Positions 11,024-21,627 of a DNA stretch of 64,000 nt are shown in pieces (the stretch's first letter is position 1; each line of letters opens with the position of its first letter). Where the stretch lies: the NCBI GenBank assembly GCA_030549495.1, contig JAUIRK010000189.1:186001-250000 (forward strand), written 5' to 3'. The notes under the pieces are model-generated. The model saw only the letters and a program-made list of their open reading frames with translations. It was not told the DNA's origin and made no database searches. A program made the position numbers and the translations under genes. The stretch is from Nectonema munidae (lineage: Eukaryota > Nematomorpha > Nectonematoida > Nectonematidae).

Positions 11024-11980
11024 TTATTTTGAAAACACACCACTCAGCAGAGATTTGATGTGAATAGCGAAGTTATGATCTACATAGAAAAAATAGATGG
11101 GCATGCTCTGATAGAAAATGTACTCCAGAGCTATAACACTGCCAGAAAAGTCGTAGTAGGCGTTGATGTCGCTGAACAGCAGATGTATGTTCTGGAAGAA
11201 GGTGTAGAATATGCCGAAGAGAATGGAGAAGAAGAAGTAGAGGATGGCGTGCAGCAACACAAGTTTGCACCTTTTGTAGGAAATCCTGAGGAGGAGTCTG
11301 TAGACGTTGCTTCCCAAGCTCTTTACCATTGCAGCAGGTGATTGGTTTTCTTCGAAAGAAAGCCGGGTTGGTTGCGACAGGTTGGGGCGGATTGTGTTTC
11401 TCGCGTAGAACATGATTTTTGAAGCTGGGTACAGGATGCAAAAAGGTAGGCAGAGGTACAGAACAAAACTTTTTAAAACTTCATACGTTTTCAAAACCAA
11501 GTGTTTATCTGGATTCTTAATTTGGATGTAGCAGAAAGATTTATCGCCTAACACATCCATTAAATTAAACCAAAAATAGTTAGGAATGTTGGCAAACAGA
11601 ATGACGATGGAAAGAACACCAGGTAAGTACTTGTATGTGAAGCTTTTTTTCCATATTTTCGGTGGCTTCGTTTTGCAAATTGTGTAGAACTTGTCAAGTA
11701 AATTGAACATGTAAAAAATATCTACACTCTTTGTAAGAAAGTTTTGAAAAATGTAAAATAATTTGGCGTAAAAAAAAAGCCAATAGCAATGCTTTGGTTG
11801 AACAATACTGTTGATTGCTGTTATGCTGGCAAAGATCGAAATTGCCGTAGTCAAAATAGTGATTTGACATTGAAGTCTGTTTTTCAACATTACAAATATG
11901 CTTAGGGAACAAATGTTTAAAATAAAATATACACAGTTTAAAAATAGCAGGGTACTCATTATAATTCTTAAATATTCCAT
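11024..11980 (-). CDS. Seven-transmembrane receptor-like protein, gene 1
   Basis: An uninterrupted 318-codon gene. Hydrophobic segments at about residues 8-31, 39-60, 66-95, 118-138, 167-193, 236-262 and 276-303 make a seven-helix protein with a short N-terminus. Receptor-like features: a Cys pair that could bridge helix 3 and the second outer loop (C65, C150); DKF at 96-98 after helix 3, loosely in place of DRY but farther from C65 than in rhodopsin-type receptors; Pro in helix 5; and SMPIYFFYVDHNF at the end of helix 7, resembling NPxxY followed by helix 8. I infer a divergent rhodopsin-like G-protein-coupled receptor of the plasma membrane; ligand unknown. The start is the ATG shared with gene 2 (MEYL at the same place in both). 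AATAAA lies about 100 bp past the stop on the minus strand. No introns. An antisense frame at 11073-11441 is a shadow. Confidence 0.8.
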   Translation of the reverse strand: MEYLRIIMSTLLFLNCVYFILNICSLSIFVMLKNRLQCQITILTTAISIFASITAINSIVQPKHCYWLFFYAKLFYIFQNFLTKSVDIFYMFNLLDKFYTICKTKPPKIWKKSFTYKYLPGVLSIVILFANIPNYFWFNLMDVLGDKSFCYIQIKNPDKHLVLKTYEVLKSFVLYLCLPFCILYPASKIMFYARNTIRPNLSQPTRLSFEENQSPAAMVKSLGSNVYRLLLRISYKRCKLVLLHAILYFFFSILFGIFYTFFQNIHLLFSDINAYYDFSGSVIALEYIFYQSMPIYFFYVDHNFAIHIKSLLSGVFSK

Positions 11981-12125
11981 ATTTCTGAATGATAAAATTT
12001 AGTGGTGTATAATACGGTGTCGAGAAATCGGAAAATTTTAACAGGATACTCGAAAATGTGCTAACGTTTACGTCTAAAGAGAAATGGAAGGTGAGATGAA
12101 GAAGCGGTGTTAAAAATATACCTCA
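11981..12125 (-). promoter_or_regulatory. Conserved upstream block of receptor gene 1
   Basis: Read on the minus strand, this begins with TTTTTAACACCGCTTCTTC, then CATCTCACCTTCCATTTCTC, then TAGACGTAAACGTTAGCAC, and ends near TTTCTCGACACCGTATTATA before the ATG. The same blocks in the same order precede gene 2 (53385-53586) and stand alone at 16755-16942. Compared with those, gene 1 lacks about 80 bp between GTTAGCACATTT and GAGTATCCTG. Conservation in otherwise diverged DNA suggests promoter or 5' leader function. Confidence 0.6.
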
Positions 12126-12629
12126 TTTCTGTAATTAATGGCACCAAGGCAATGAGCGCAATCTTTTGAATTTAGACGAATTGTTGTGAGTAAATGTATT
12201 AATTATTTAGCACTATCTTTTCAATTTGTACACGTTTTATTAAATTTAGATTTAAACATTGTAAACAGCATATAATATATGTATGGTTTAAATGACGATT
12301 CAATACCAAGATTCATTAATTTATTATAAAGGCCTGAAATAAAATTCAGATTGCACAAATTAAGTGAGTTTTTATTGAAATTGTGCATAAAGAAGAAGGT
12401 TGCTTCTTCAGTCTCATTTTGAAGGCTTATTTTTATTTAATTCTCAATACCTTGATGTCACAATTCACTGAAAAACAAAAAGCTTCATTTTTCTAATTAA
12501 CGGCGAGTATGATATTCAGTGGATTGGATAAGTTTACCGCTGTATACGCTTTTATAAACAGTGGTGCCACTATGCCTTGTAAGAGTGTACCCTCTACATA
12601 GACAAAACGGAAGTATATTACAATCGAAC
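12126..12629. other. Non-coding stretch upstream of receptor gene 1
   Basis: AT-rich, no feature supported. Confidence 0.3.
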
Positions 12630-12690
12630 CAGGGATGGATTTACCTGGGGGGTGAGGGGCGGCACCCCCTTTGTTTTTTATAGGTGAGTT
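12630..12690. mobile_element. hAT-like terminus fragment
   Basis: CAGGGATGGATTTACCTGGG followed by a G-rich run and GGCACCCCC looks like the outer end of a hAT MITE of a kind common in animal genomes. No partner end was located. Confidence 0.3.
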
Positions 12691-12879
12691 TTTGGTTGGT
12701 GAAGTGCACACATATTTCAAAAAATAAGCTCATATGAAATGATAAAAACAATGTAGCAATTAAACAATGTAGTAACTTTGAATTTGAATCTTTATGATAA
12801 AGGTTAAAGGTGGTGTGGTATTTTCATCGAAAAAAGTACTTTTGCAGCTAACATCGAGCTATAGATAATCTAGCAGAAG

Positions 12880-12956
12880 CGAGGCCTGAACCCGGAACTT
12901 CAGATCGATAGCAGCGCTTCTAACCGTTTAACCTCGCAGCCACTAAACCACTTACG
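12880..12956 (-). repeat. tRNA-like SINE fragment
   Basis: Minus strand: GTGGTTTAGTGGCTGCGAGG resembles a polymerase III box A region, and TTCCGGGTTCAGGCC some 45 nt later resembles box B. Spacing and order fit a tRNA-derived SINE head. No tail or target duplication was identified. Confidence 0.45.
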
Positions 12957-13059
12957 TTTTGATAAAAACGGAAAAGTTAGTTTAAACCTTTAAATAATAA
13001 CTTTTCACGATAGAAAATATTAGAAAAAAATAGACTGAAGATTTTTTCATTTGTGAGAT

Positions 13060-13580
13060 TCTGCTACGATGCCCAAGACATCGCATTACCGACACCACGA
13101 ATGGGAGATATCTTACTCGGTGTCATTTTGGCTCTAAAAAGAGCCGTTTGGTAACTGTTGGCCCTAAAAACGTCCTTTGGGTTTTCAGAAAGGACTAATC
13201 TCAGACCTTTTTGAATAAATGGAACTCCGTTGTCTGTCTGGCCTCTTGCCTTTGGTACTGACATTTTCGCTGGACTTTGCCTTCAAAGTCAGTGGACCTC
13301 TCTAGTATTTCGGTGAAGCCTTTGCTGACAGGAAATGCTCGTATATCAGCAATGCTATAACTGATATCTTCAAGACTCTAGGGCTTGAGTTGGGGTTGGC
13401 TTTGCTTGAGACAAGTGGTACGTTGCTTTCCTTCCGCGGCATTGCCCTTGAGTGAAAATCTTCTCGGCGATAGAACGGCCTCAGCTTGTCTTCATCGTGC
13501 ATCTTGATCATTTTTACCTTCTTTTCTAATGAGAGTTGATGGCGACTTCCAAGGGATTTTACAGTGTTGAGAGTCATCTG
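13060..13580 (-). pseudogene. pogo/Tigger-like DNA-binding fragment
   Basis: Two minus-strand open frames (13302-13577 and 13064-13264) in a stretch with clearly more G+C than its surroundings. The first holds RHQLSLEKKVKMIKMHDED followed in the next frame by RSIAEKIFTQGQ, which together resemble the N-terminal helix-turn-helix of pogo/Tigger transposases and CENP-B-like proteins ('LxLExKVxIIKxHDEEKLSxRxIAEKF'). The second frame (VPFIQKGLRLVLSENPKD) I do not recognise. At least one frameshift separates the two helices of the motif. A pogo-type transposon remnant is more likely than a host gene. Confidence 0.4.
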
Positions 13581-13654
13581 AGAGTTGTAAAATTCGAAAA
13601 AAATTCAAAACAAAAAGGTTAAGGCAATGATGCTATGCAATGTTTTGGTTTATA

Positions 13655-13843
13655 GTCAAAACGCCCGAAAATCTGAACCCCCGAAAACCAAAACGATCTA
13701 AAACCAAAACACCCGAAACAAAAACGCCTGAAAACCAAAATATATTATAGATGTTATATTCAATATTTGTATGTTTTGGTTTTCGGACGTTTTAGTTTTC
13801 AGACGTTTTGGTTTACGGAAATTTTGGTTTTGAAACGTTTTGA
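13655..13843. mobile_element. AAAACGCCCG-repeat MITE, short copy
   Basis: Left GTCAAAACGCCCGAAAA and right GAAACGTTTTGAC with several inner copies of the AAAACGYCYGAAAAC unit in opposite orientations, as in 8032-8547 but only 189 bp long. Confidence 0.6.
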
Positions 13844-14120
13844 CCATTCATCTTGCCATAGGTAGCTTAAAAATAGCCGCTATTTTTCACTAAGAAATAT
13901 TGTGTACTTGCTAGTCACATCTAAGCCTAAAAATAAGAGAATGACTTGTGAGTAAGTTCTAACAATTTATATAAAAACTTGAAAAAACATTAAAAACAAA
14001 AAGTTCTAAAGAGTAGTCTAGAAAATATTTTAATCATATATCAAAAATCTTATGAATTATTATTAAAAATTATTCATTTTAGAAAATTTTATATTTTTTG
14101 ATTTATGATTGTATTCTTTC

Positions 14121-14226
14121 TTGGGAGTTTTGTTTTTCAGGCGTTTTAGTTTCAGGCGTTTTGGATTCGGGCGCTTTGATTTCGACCATTTTGGTTTTCG
14201 GGTATTTTGGTTTTCGGGAGTTTTGA
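14121..14226. mobile_element. Half of an AAAACGCC-repeat MITE
   Basis: Seven tandem units of a GTTTTCGGGCGTTTTG type, all in the orientation of a right end and finishing GGGAGTTTTGAC. It may be the right half of an element whose left half is lost, or may pair with the left end at 13655. An open frame over it (14109-14357) only reflects the repeats. Confidence 0.5.
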
Positions 14227-15275
14227 CTTGTCACACAAAGTTTAAAACAAATGTAAATACAATGTACAATGAAAGATGCAATGTATGTGATTGTATAAAG
14301 GAAGACGATGTCTTTTGCAAACTTAAAAATGTAATTTGTGTGGAATGGAGCCAATAGCTGCTGCTTACCCATATAGCAAATTACTGGATAAACAGATAAT
14401 GAAAGTTTACAGGATACTCAACTCCATAACTTCGGATTCATATCGAATCATGAAGATTCGTCATTACACTGTAACATCGAAGGATTGAACAAAATTTTCA
14501 CCATGAAGAGTCAGTATCGCTATCTCTCTTTCTTCCTCTTTTTTGCATTAGAGCATTGCTTCCTAACTTTATTTACTCTCGCACCCCTAAAAAATTTTGC
14601 TCTGATCTAGCACCCCCTACAATCTACACTTTGTTCAAAATAAAGGATGTGGATTCATCATACAATTTTATCCAATGAATGGATTAATTTCACTTTCTAA
14701 TTTAGTATGTAAACAAAAATCGGACATGTAGAAAAGAAACATATCAATAATTAATATGTTAATTAACTTTACATAAATAATACCTCTTGCTCGAAATATA
14801 TTAAAATCAAAAGACTGACTTCTAAAAGTTTATTAATGTATTTCAATTCAATGACGTCAGTTCCTTTTACTGACTTATGTGTTTTTCGAAACGTGGAACT
14901 ATGTTGCTGATAGCAACACAAATGTCTGTTTGTGTATTCAAGCGATTTCTAGATTTCGTCTTATAATTGACAAAAGAGTGTATAAATCCTGACTGGCATA
15001 AGTATGTTGTTGCAAAAGGAATGAGTAGAGCTAGTGGAAATGTGATAGCTCGGCTCCGACTCTACATGGATGGCGCATCAAACCCAACAAACTAAAACTA
15101 AAACATAGTAAAATTTATCGGTGTTTATGATTCATATAATAAAAAAACATATACAAACCAAAAATAGACATTAAAAATGTTTTGGTATAAAAAAAAATTT
15201 TAAGGCAATGTGGATACATTTATTGTTTTACTTTTAACATTAAGAGAGGAAAATTAGGCAATCACATATACTCCT

Positions 15276-15497
15276 TTAGAAAAAGACTCTTTTAGCAAAT
15301 CCTTTCAAAATATCTTCGAAGTCAATAGCTTTAGCAATCTCGCTTTCTATAGAAAGCATTGCTAAACTGCTAAGTCTTTCTTGTGAAATCGTAGACCTCA
15401 AGTAGGCTTTAATTAGTTTTCTCTCTAGGGCTATAAACTTGTTATGCAAGCAAGCTATTTCTTGTAAAGTGCCCTCAATATTCAATAAATATATCAT
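15276..15497 (-). pseudogene. hAT transposase C-terminus, ZMYM1-like
   Basis: A 73-codon open frame ending STISQERLSSLAMLSIESE then IAKAIDFEDILKGFA. This is the conserved C-terminal end of the hAT dimerisation domain in ZMYM1-like and related transposases ('STMSQERLxxLAxLSIE'). It is followed by a stop at the expected place. The rest of the gene, expected up to about 16.5 kb on the same strand, is too decayed to read; one stretch near 16030-16110 gives KAGSMIAKVTIHNAFCVPRI. Outer limits may be CATTGCTTCCTAAC near 14553 and the inverse of CAATGTGGTGC near 16745, both followed inward by C-rich 'CCCCTAAA' sequence, but I could not confirm a duplication. Confidence 0.6.
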
Positions 15498-16754
15498 ATT
15501 ATTTCCTTAAATCACTGAAATTTATTGGTTAATTTTTTTTAATAAACATATAAAAAAAATTTTAATCCAAAATTATTGTAGTTGTAAAATTAAAAATGTT
15601 GCGTTGTTCTAATTTATAATTTACTAACATTTATCTCTGTTTTCTTTATTTAATATTTTTAAAACATATATCTTCTTTTGTTTATATTTATATATATCTT
15701 CCAAACTACAAGAGGTTGGACACGGGAGACAACGGGGTGAAAGTCATTACTGGAATCTCGTTTGAGATGTTTTCTTATTTTGAAGTTCGCTGATATGGAA
15801 CTTAAAATGCATGAGCATTTAATGGAATCATAAATTACTCTAGGACTGTTGCAAATGCAGTTTTCATTTCATTATGCAGCTAACTACTTGAAATGATCAA
15901 CTTTATCATCGGGAAGTTCAGGGTATATAGCTGTTAAAGAAGGAAACTGTGCATTAGTGTGCAATCTCCCTTCTCCAAAGTTTCAACTACTTCCATGCAA
16001 ACAGCCTGCTAGCTTTTGACAAACAAGTGCTGCCGTTCAATAATGCGGGGCACACAGAATGCATTATGAATAGTAACCTTTGCAATCATAGAACCAGCTT
16101 TATCTGTTGCACACACCCCAAATTTTTTTTAATGTAATGTTGTTCTCTTCAGAATGGACCTGAAATTTTTTGAAGATGGATTCACCTAGTGTGACAGTCG
16201 TTACTTTAAACGCGAAAAGTTTTCTTGACATATATCATCAACATTAATGAACTTCACAAATTTCATTAGAAAAGCGAAATTAACATTTGTAGATTTGAAG
16301 TGAAACTTATTTACCTACAATTTTGGAACAGATGGATTTTCAACAACAAGTGCGATTTCATCATGCTTAACAGACTATGACATAATTTTGCATGTATTTT
16401 TTCTTAGCTGAACTGCCCGTGTTTGTCAAAAGACGAGGTTCGATCTAAGCACTTTCGTATATCACATCTTCACGTGTGAATGCATAGAGAGGTGAGATTA
16501 CGCAGTAATAGATAAATATACGTATCTTCAAGCCAAAATTAAACGCAAGCATGATAAAAAAAGTATTTGAAGCATTATCACAAGTTTATGTCAATAAAAT
16601 GGCTCAGATTAATTAAATATTTTGCTTCTAAATAATATTTTTTAAATACAAAATACTCCAAATATATTTTTTGTGCGCCAAATGTTCAATGGTCCTCTAA
16701 AAAATCTCATCGCCCTCTAAAGGGCAATATGCACCACATTGAGAAGAAACCTTG

Positions 16755-16942
16755 ATGAATATTATGGTGTCGAGAAATTTGGAAAAATTTACCAGGTTAC
16801 TTGACTATAATGACTACATATTCTACTCTGCAAAATTTCAATCCTGCTTCTTCCCAATTGATTAGAATCGAGTTAAATGTGCTAAAGTTTGCGTCTAAAG
16901 AGAAATGAGATGAAGAAGGTGTGTTAAAAATATACATCATTG
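16755..16942 (-). promoter_or_regulatory. Orphan third copy of the receptor promoter
   Basis: On the minus strand it reads TTTTTAACACACCTTCTTC, CATCTCATTTCTCTTTAGACG, GCAAACTTTAGCACATTTAA and so on to TTTCTCGACACCATAATATT. It matches the upstream blocks of both receptor genes and includes the ~80-bp part missing from gene 1. Where the ATG should follow (below 16755) there is instead the end of the decayed hAT region. The receptor gene it served was probably displaced or deleted. Confidence 0.6.
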
Positions 16943-17900
16943 TATTTATTCTCATTGGTTCTCTCATGCTGTGGTAAGAAGAGGAAGAAGAAATTTATTG
17001 AAAATCAAAGGCTAACGGAAGCCGCTTTCAGCGTAGCTTTTTATTCAATTAATGCTTAATTTGTAAATGTATTATAAACATCTGAATGAACGAAATAAAG
17101 GAGTTAAAATTCAATAAAAATCGAATACATCAAATCTTATAGAGTAAATGGTAAATTTATTATTTTACTAAAACATACATAACATACATACAACATATAA
17201 ACAGACATGGATGAAAAAAGAAAATGCATATGACATAGAACAGATATAGCAGAAGAATAACTCGTTATGTGAATAAAAGCTTTTCTTTTTTTTCAATAGA
17301 AAGATAAATCATCAATATTTTTTTCAATCAATCTAACAAAACTGTTCAGCATAAAAGAATTTTATTAGCAATACCTTGCTTGCATTTTTTAACTCTCTCA
17401 AAGCGCATCTTAAATGGAGTTCTCAACTACTGGATAAAACACATAAATTTGCCATATCAAGATTAATCTGCCCGCAAAAAACTTGACAAAAGTCGATTTT
17501 GTTAAGTGATTGATATATCTAAAATATGACATGAGGGGGTTGAAATTTCTCTCTTGATTATCACTAATCATACAACAGTGTCCTATCGTGTATCTATCCC
17601 ATCATATTAGCATCATATAATGTTCACAGCACAAACACAAAAGGGTAATCATAATGCTAATGCTAAAGACAAAATTAGTCTCTCTAACTTTTTATCAATA
17701 GGGTAACAGAAAAAACAGATGCTTAGGAAGACTGATTTAAAATTCGCAACTAAAAGTGTTTTTATTTTGATGTTAAAACTTAATCTCTATTTGAAAATTT
17801 ACCCAATTTCTCCGTTTTGACAAAAATATGCGATAATAGGTGACAGTAATACGCAATACGGGAGTGACCGTTATACTCAATAATTAAGTAATATATAGAA
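16943..17900. other. Non-coding AT-rich stretch
   Basis: No gene recognised. A short run of CATAACATACATACAACATA-type repeats lies near 17180. Confidence 0.3.
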
Positions 17901-17929
17901 ATATAAAAGAATTTGCGACTATACTTTCT

Positions 17930-17976
17930 GACCGCTGACCGCTTTTCAGGAGTGACCGTAGGGCGGAGTTCTACTG
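17930..17976. mobile_element. Possible pogo/Tigger-type terminus
   Basis: The stretch ends GGGCGGAGTTCTACTG followed by TA. Read outward this is CAGTAGAACTCCGCCC, resembling the CAGTAGAACCTCG termini of pogo/Tigger elements, which duplicate TA. No opposite end was found. Confidence 0.3.
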
Positions 17977-18821
17977 TATATTAGTTATATAGTAAAAATG
18001 TATAATTTTTTTAATATATATTGGCTTATAATTATTTCTTTCATGTTGAGTATGAAAATTTTATTTAAAAAAAAGAAAACGCGTTATAAAATCTTTTGAA
18101 GATTAGTATGATAGAAGAAAGCAACCTGAAAACGAATTGAAAAGAGAACGTGTGATCAAAAGAAATAATTTTAAAAAAGAAGTATGTATCTTGACTAAAT
18201 GAAAGATCTACCATGTTCCAATGAATTAGGAAGTGGTGTAATGATCTAATATTGGGTGCTTCAAAAAAGATTTTGACCGTGAAAAATAAATTCCTCTTAT
18301 GGAGATGAAAAATCTTTAAATTTATAACTTATCAGAAAATATTACAATTAGCATTTCACTAAAAATCTAAAAATTTTGAATAGGTTAGAGTTATCAAAAC
18401 TATCTTAGATGCCAATATGTGGAGATTTAGTCACTATCAAGATAATTTTCAATTTAAATTGAATTTGTCCATCATTTTCCTTTTGCGTGAAAGCAAGAGT
18501 CTTTTAGATGAAGCTGGAAAAACTTTGAAATTGAGCAATGAACATCACGAATGATAAACTTTATTGGTATCGGTTTACAAATATATTCAGGTTGAATATC
18601 TCTTCATATCACCTGATAAACAGCCTAAGATCATCAAGAAGATTCTTTAATTAGAATGCTTTGAGAGTTGTAAAAAAAATTTTTAAATAAATCCTTAGTT
18701 TTTTTGAACACAGATAGCAGAAAATAAATTTCTAATGAAAAAGAGCTACTAAAAAGGATTATAATAGAATGAATAGTAAAATTACATACTGTATAAAGTG
18801 ATGAAAATTTCATCAATTTAA

Positions 18822-20490
18822 CGCCATCTATATTTTGCTAAACTTGATCTAGTACTGGTTGTTAAAATTTCAATTAGGAACATAATAGAATATGTTTTTG
18901 TTTTTTGGACTATATTAGTAAGCAATTTATCAAAAGTTCAAAATTGTACGAATTGAAAAATGGTAAATTAACATAATAAAATTGTATTTTTACTACTAGA
19001 AAATTGTATTCTAGACCGTTTTTTTACTTTTTCAGATCGATAAGTCCTAAGTATTCGAATTTGCATCACTGTTAAAAAAGTTTTCAGATCAGTCATCTCT
19101 TAGCCTACTTTAAGGCCTTGATTAGTATCGGTCAAAATGGAGATCAAAAAGTCAAAGTTTCCGATTTGTTTTCAAGTTCAGGCAATCCCTTCTTGAGAGC
19201 AAGCTTGGGTCGAGATATGTTCACTCTCATACATGTTTTTCTCCGTTTTGATAAAAAAGAAGAGAGAGATCCCTTGGATAAAATAAGGGCTATAAAAAAG
19301 CTACATAACAACTTCTATAGTAAATTTTGAAGATATTGGACTCCACACTCAGCGCTCACGATAGATGTCCAACTAGTTACTTTCAGAGGAGGTTGCTCGA
19401 TAAAAATTTATGACCTTAAGAAGCCCGGCCACTATGGGCCATGGGGTGAAGTTTTATCACTTGAACGACGCTAAATATTTTTACTGTATGAAACCTAAAA
19501 TTTACATGTCTGGTTTACAGGACCCCTCCTACTTTTCTGCTTTGAACGTGTGCAAGCTTTTTGATAAAAGATAGTAGCATCCCGAAATGTTGTAGATTAT
19601 ACACTGATCGATTTTTTACTAGTCATGAACTTCTCATTTGGTGTCATGGACAAGACGTTTCATTATGTGGAACAGTTATGGCTAACAGAAGGTTTCTTAC
19701 TTTTATATTCAGGAAACCCTATCTCAAAGAGTTGAAATTATGTGAGTGTGAGAGTAGAATAATTTGAACAAACTTTGCTTCTTTGACTGCCTACATACCA
19801 AAAAAACATTCTTCTAAAAACTTCAAAGTTGTGTATATTCTATCCTCACAACCTAAAAATCGAAGAGTAAATAATGTTCATTCTAAACCTGACAGCTTAT
19901 TATCTTATAATGAATATAAAGGAAGAGTGGATGTTGCTAACAAAATGCCCAGAGCCTACAGGTCTTACAAGCCTAATAGAAAATGGACTCATGCAGTTTT
20001 TTCTAACTATTTAGACATTAGTGTCTTGAACACCTGGATAATTACCAAGTTCAACTCGCCTGACAAATTTCTTTCAACCAAAGAAAGTGGAAGAAAAGTT
20101 TTCTGATAGAATTTATCCTTTCTGGCCGAAGAATCAATGAAAACAAGATCAATGATATCCAAAGTACCCTTAGCTATCAGAATCGTACTCTCTTTTTGTG
20201 GTTTTTCTCAAGAAACTACTCAACCAACGACTTCCACCTTAAGATCTTTGTGCTACCTTTGCAAATTAAAAAGAAAAAAAGCATCTAAAAAGTGTGAAAA
20301 GTGCAAAAAGTTTGTTTGCAATGTACATTATAGAATAATTCTAAAGCTCTGAATGCTTTAGTCAAAACATATAAATTTAACTCCATCTATACTAACTTTT
20401 ACTTTAATTTCAAAATTTTATTTTAAAAACAATAAAATAATTTTTTTTGCTAATTTTATTTTATTTTGATTTTTTATCGTAACGAGAAGG
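18822..20490 (+). mobile_element. piggyBac element, copy 1
   Basis: The left end is TTAA (18818-18821) followed by CGCCATCTATATTTTGC, the same terminus as the piggyBac copies at 48529 and (inverted) 45921. The right boundary is less sure: a TTAA at 20491-20494 follows the gene and its AT-rich 3' flank, but the sequence before it is not a good inverse of the left end. About 1.67 kb. It interrupts an older TTAA-family element. Confidence 0.6.
19098..20352 (+). pseudogene. piggyBac transposase, decayed (copy 1)
   Basis: piggyBac transposases excise and insert at TTAA by a DDD mechanism. Readable blocks in order: ALISIGQNGDQKVKVSDLFS and NPFLRASLGRDMFTLIHVF with LRFDKKEERD (19118-19330); TIDVQLVTFRGGCSIKIYD (about 19360), equal to the family's 'TIDEQLVxFRGRCxFRxY', where the first catalytic Asp is kept but the following E is V; LYTDRFFTSHELL with CGTVMANRRF (19561-19767), containing the second catalytic Asp in 'YTDRFFTS'; and SLTAYIPKKHSSKNFKVVYI to NEYKGRVDVANKMPRAYRSY (19783-20106), with the third Asp in 'GRVDVANKM'. 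A terminal Cys-rich domain (CYLC, CEKCKKFVCNVH) sits at 20137-20352. The N-terminal acidic exon present in copies 2 and 3 is missing. Several stops and frameshifts make it inactive. Confidence 0.85.
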
Positions 20491-21321
20491 TTAACATGTT
20501 ATTTTTGAAAAAGGTTTCTATGATGGAAATTTTAGAAAAATGTCTTTTAAATTGGCAAAGTACAAAATTGTCCGGGGTCCGTCAAGCGAGGGTAATAAAT
20601 TAAGAAAATAATTACCAGAAAAATACTGCAAGTAGAATTTATTTTTAGTTTATATATTTGACATTGATTGACAATAAAAAAATTTTTTTCAATAAAAAAT
20701 TTAATTTTTACTTGAGCTGTCATTTATATTTATATATATATCAATTTTTTGACAAGCTTTGATTGATTGTCATAAAAAATGAACATCACCACTAAATTCT
20801 ACGTACTTGATAATGAGCAAATATGTATAAGAAATTTTTATAAGAATAAATAATTTAATTTTGACATGGGCTTTCTTATTTAAATCATTTTTTACCAATT
20901 TGACTATTTTCATAAAAAAGGAATATTATCAGAAAACTGAGCCTACATGAAAACGGGTATTTTTTTGACATTGATTGATTTCAAAAAAATAAATATCACC
21001 ACTGAATTTAGCATACTTGAAAATAGGTATATATGTGTAAAAAATTTTATATAACATTTAGATAAAAATTTCCTTTTTGACATGAGGTGTCAAATATAAA
21101 TCAATTTTTTGAAAGATTTGATTGATTTTCATAATACAGGTCCTCCATGAATGTATTGTCCGCTCTCAGGCGTGGAACCAGAATGTGAATGTGAGGTCAT
21201 GTGAACCAGAATTCAAACTCATTGTTGCCTGTTTCCCCCAACCTAACGCCTAGGCAATAGGAACTAGTTTTTACTTAGATGTTTTTTATCTTATTATACT
21301 TGCGTGTCTCATCATTTGGAA

Positions 21322-21532
21322 CAGCCTTTTTCAAACTTTTTTTACTGCGACCCATAGCAAGAACCACGGTTTGCACCGCGACCCATAATACTTAGGTGTA
21401 ATAAGACAAACTCTCTTCACTAGGTTCATTTATTCAGCATCGATTTTTTATATGTCCTTTTTTTTGTCATGACCCATTTTATTTTTCACGCGACCGATTG
21501 AAGGGTCGGGACCCACAGTTTGAAAAACGCTG
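21322..21532. mobile_element. hAT MITE with perfect 8-bp target duplication
   Basis: A 211-bp element starting CAGCCTTTTTCAAACT and ending AGTTTGAAAAACGCTG, flanked on both sides by ATTTGGAA (21314-21321 and 21533-21540). The perfect duplication and good inverted ends indicate a fairly recent insertion. Inside are CGACCCA-type repeats in both orientations. It is non-coding. Confidence 0.9.
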
Positions 21533-21627
21533 ATTTGGAAGATTTTTGGGATGAAATGTCGTAGCACGACTTAATAATATATCTATTGGTTTTTAAATCA
21601 AAAAATAAAAATAGTTATAAAACATTC

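Larger units (their letters stand above)
17985..21140. mobile_element. Old satellite-bearing TTAA element (copy 3), split by piggyBac 1
   Basis: 17985-18817 aligns with 24280-25110 of the well-bounded element at 22409-27062 (shared runs such as AAAATCTTTTGAA, GATCTACCATGTTC and GGTGCTTCAAAAAAGATTTT). 20600-21140 aligns with that element's right-hand ~150-bp repeat array (GATTGATTTTCATAAAAAA and CATCACCACTGAATT units). Between the two parts sits a piggyBac copy. Both TTAA ends of this older element are missing. The nesting shows that it predates piggyBac 1. Confidence 0.6.

Noticed and set aside
11073-11441. 122-codon open frame antisense-shifted in receptor gene 1, and matching frames at 54033-54377 and 54145-54546
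   Set aside because: They exist only because the underlying receptor gene segment is G+C-rich and conserved; no domain and not independently conserved.
13060-13110. Histone H3 C-terminal scrap (ATGCCCAAGACATCGCATTA on the plus strand)
   Set aside because: Resemblance covers under 50 bp and frames do not hold; the minus-strand pogo-like reading is better supported.
14109-14372. Phe/Arg/Gly-rich open frames on both strands
   Set aside because: They translate the tandem units of the AAAACGCC-repeat MITE.
16010-16120. Separate gene from KAGSMIAKVTIHNAFCVPRI
   Set aside because: Too short and surrounded by stops; more likely part of the decayed hAT region ending at 15276.
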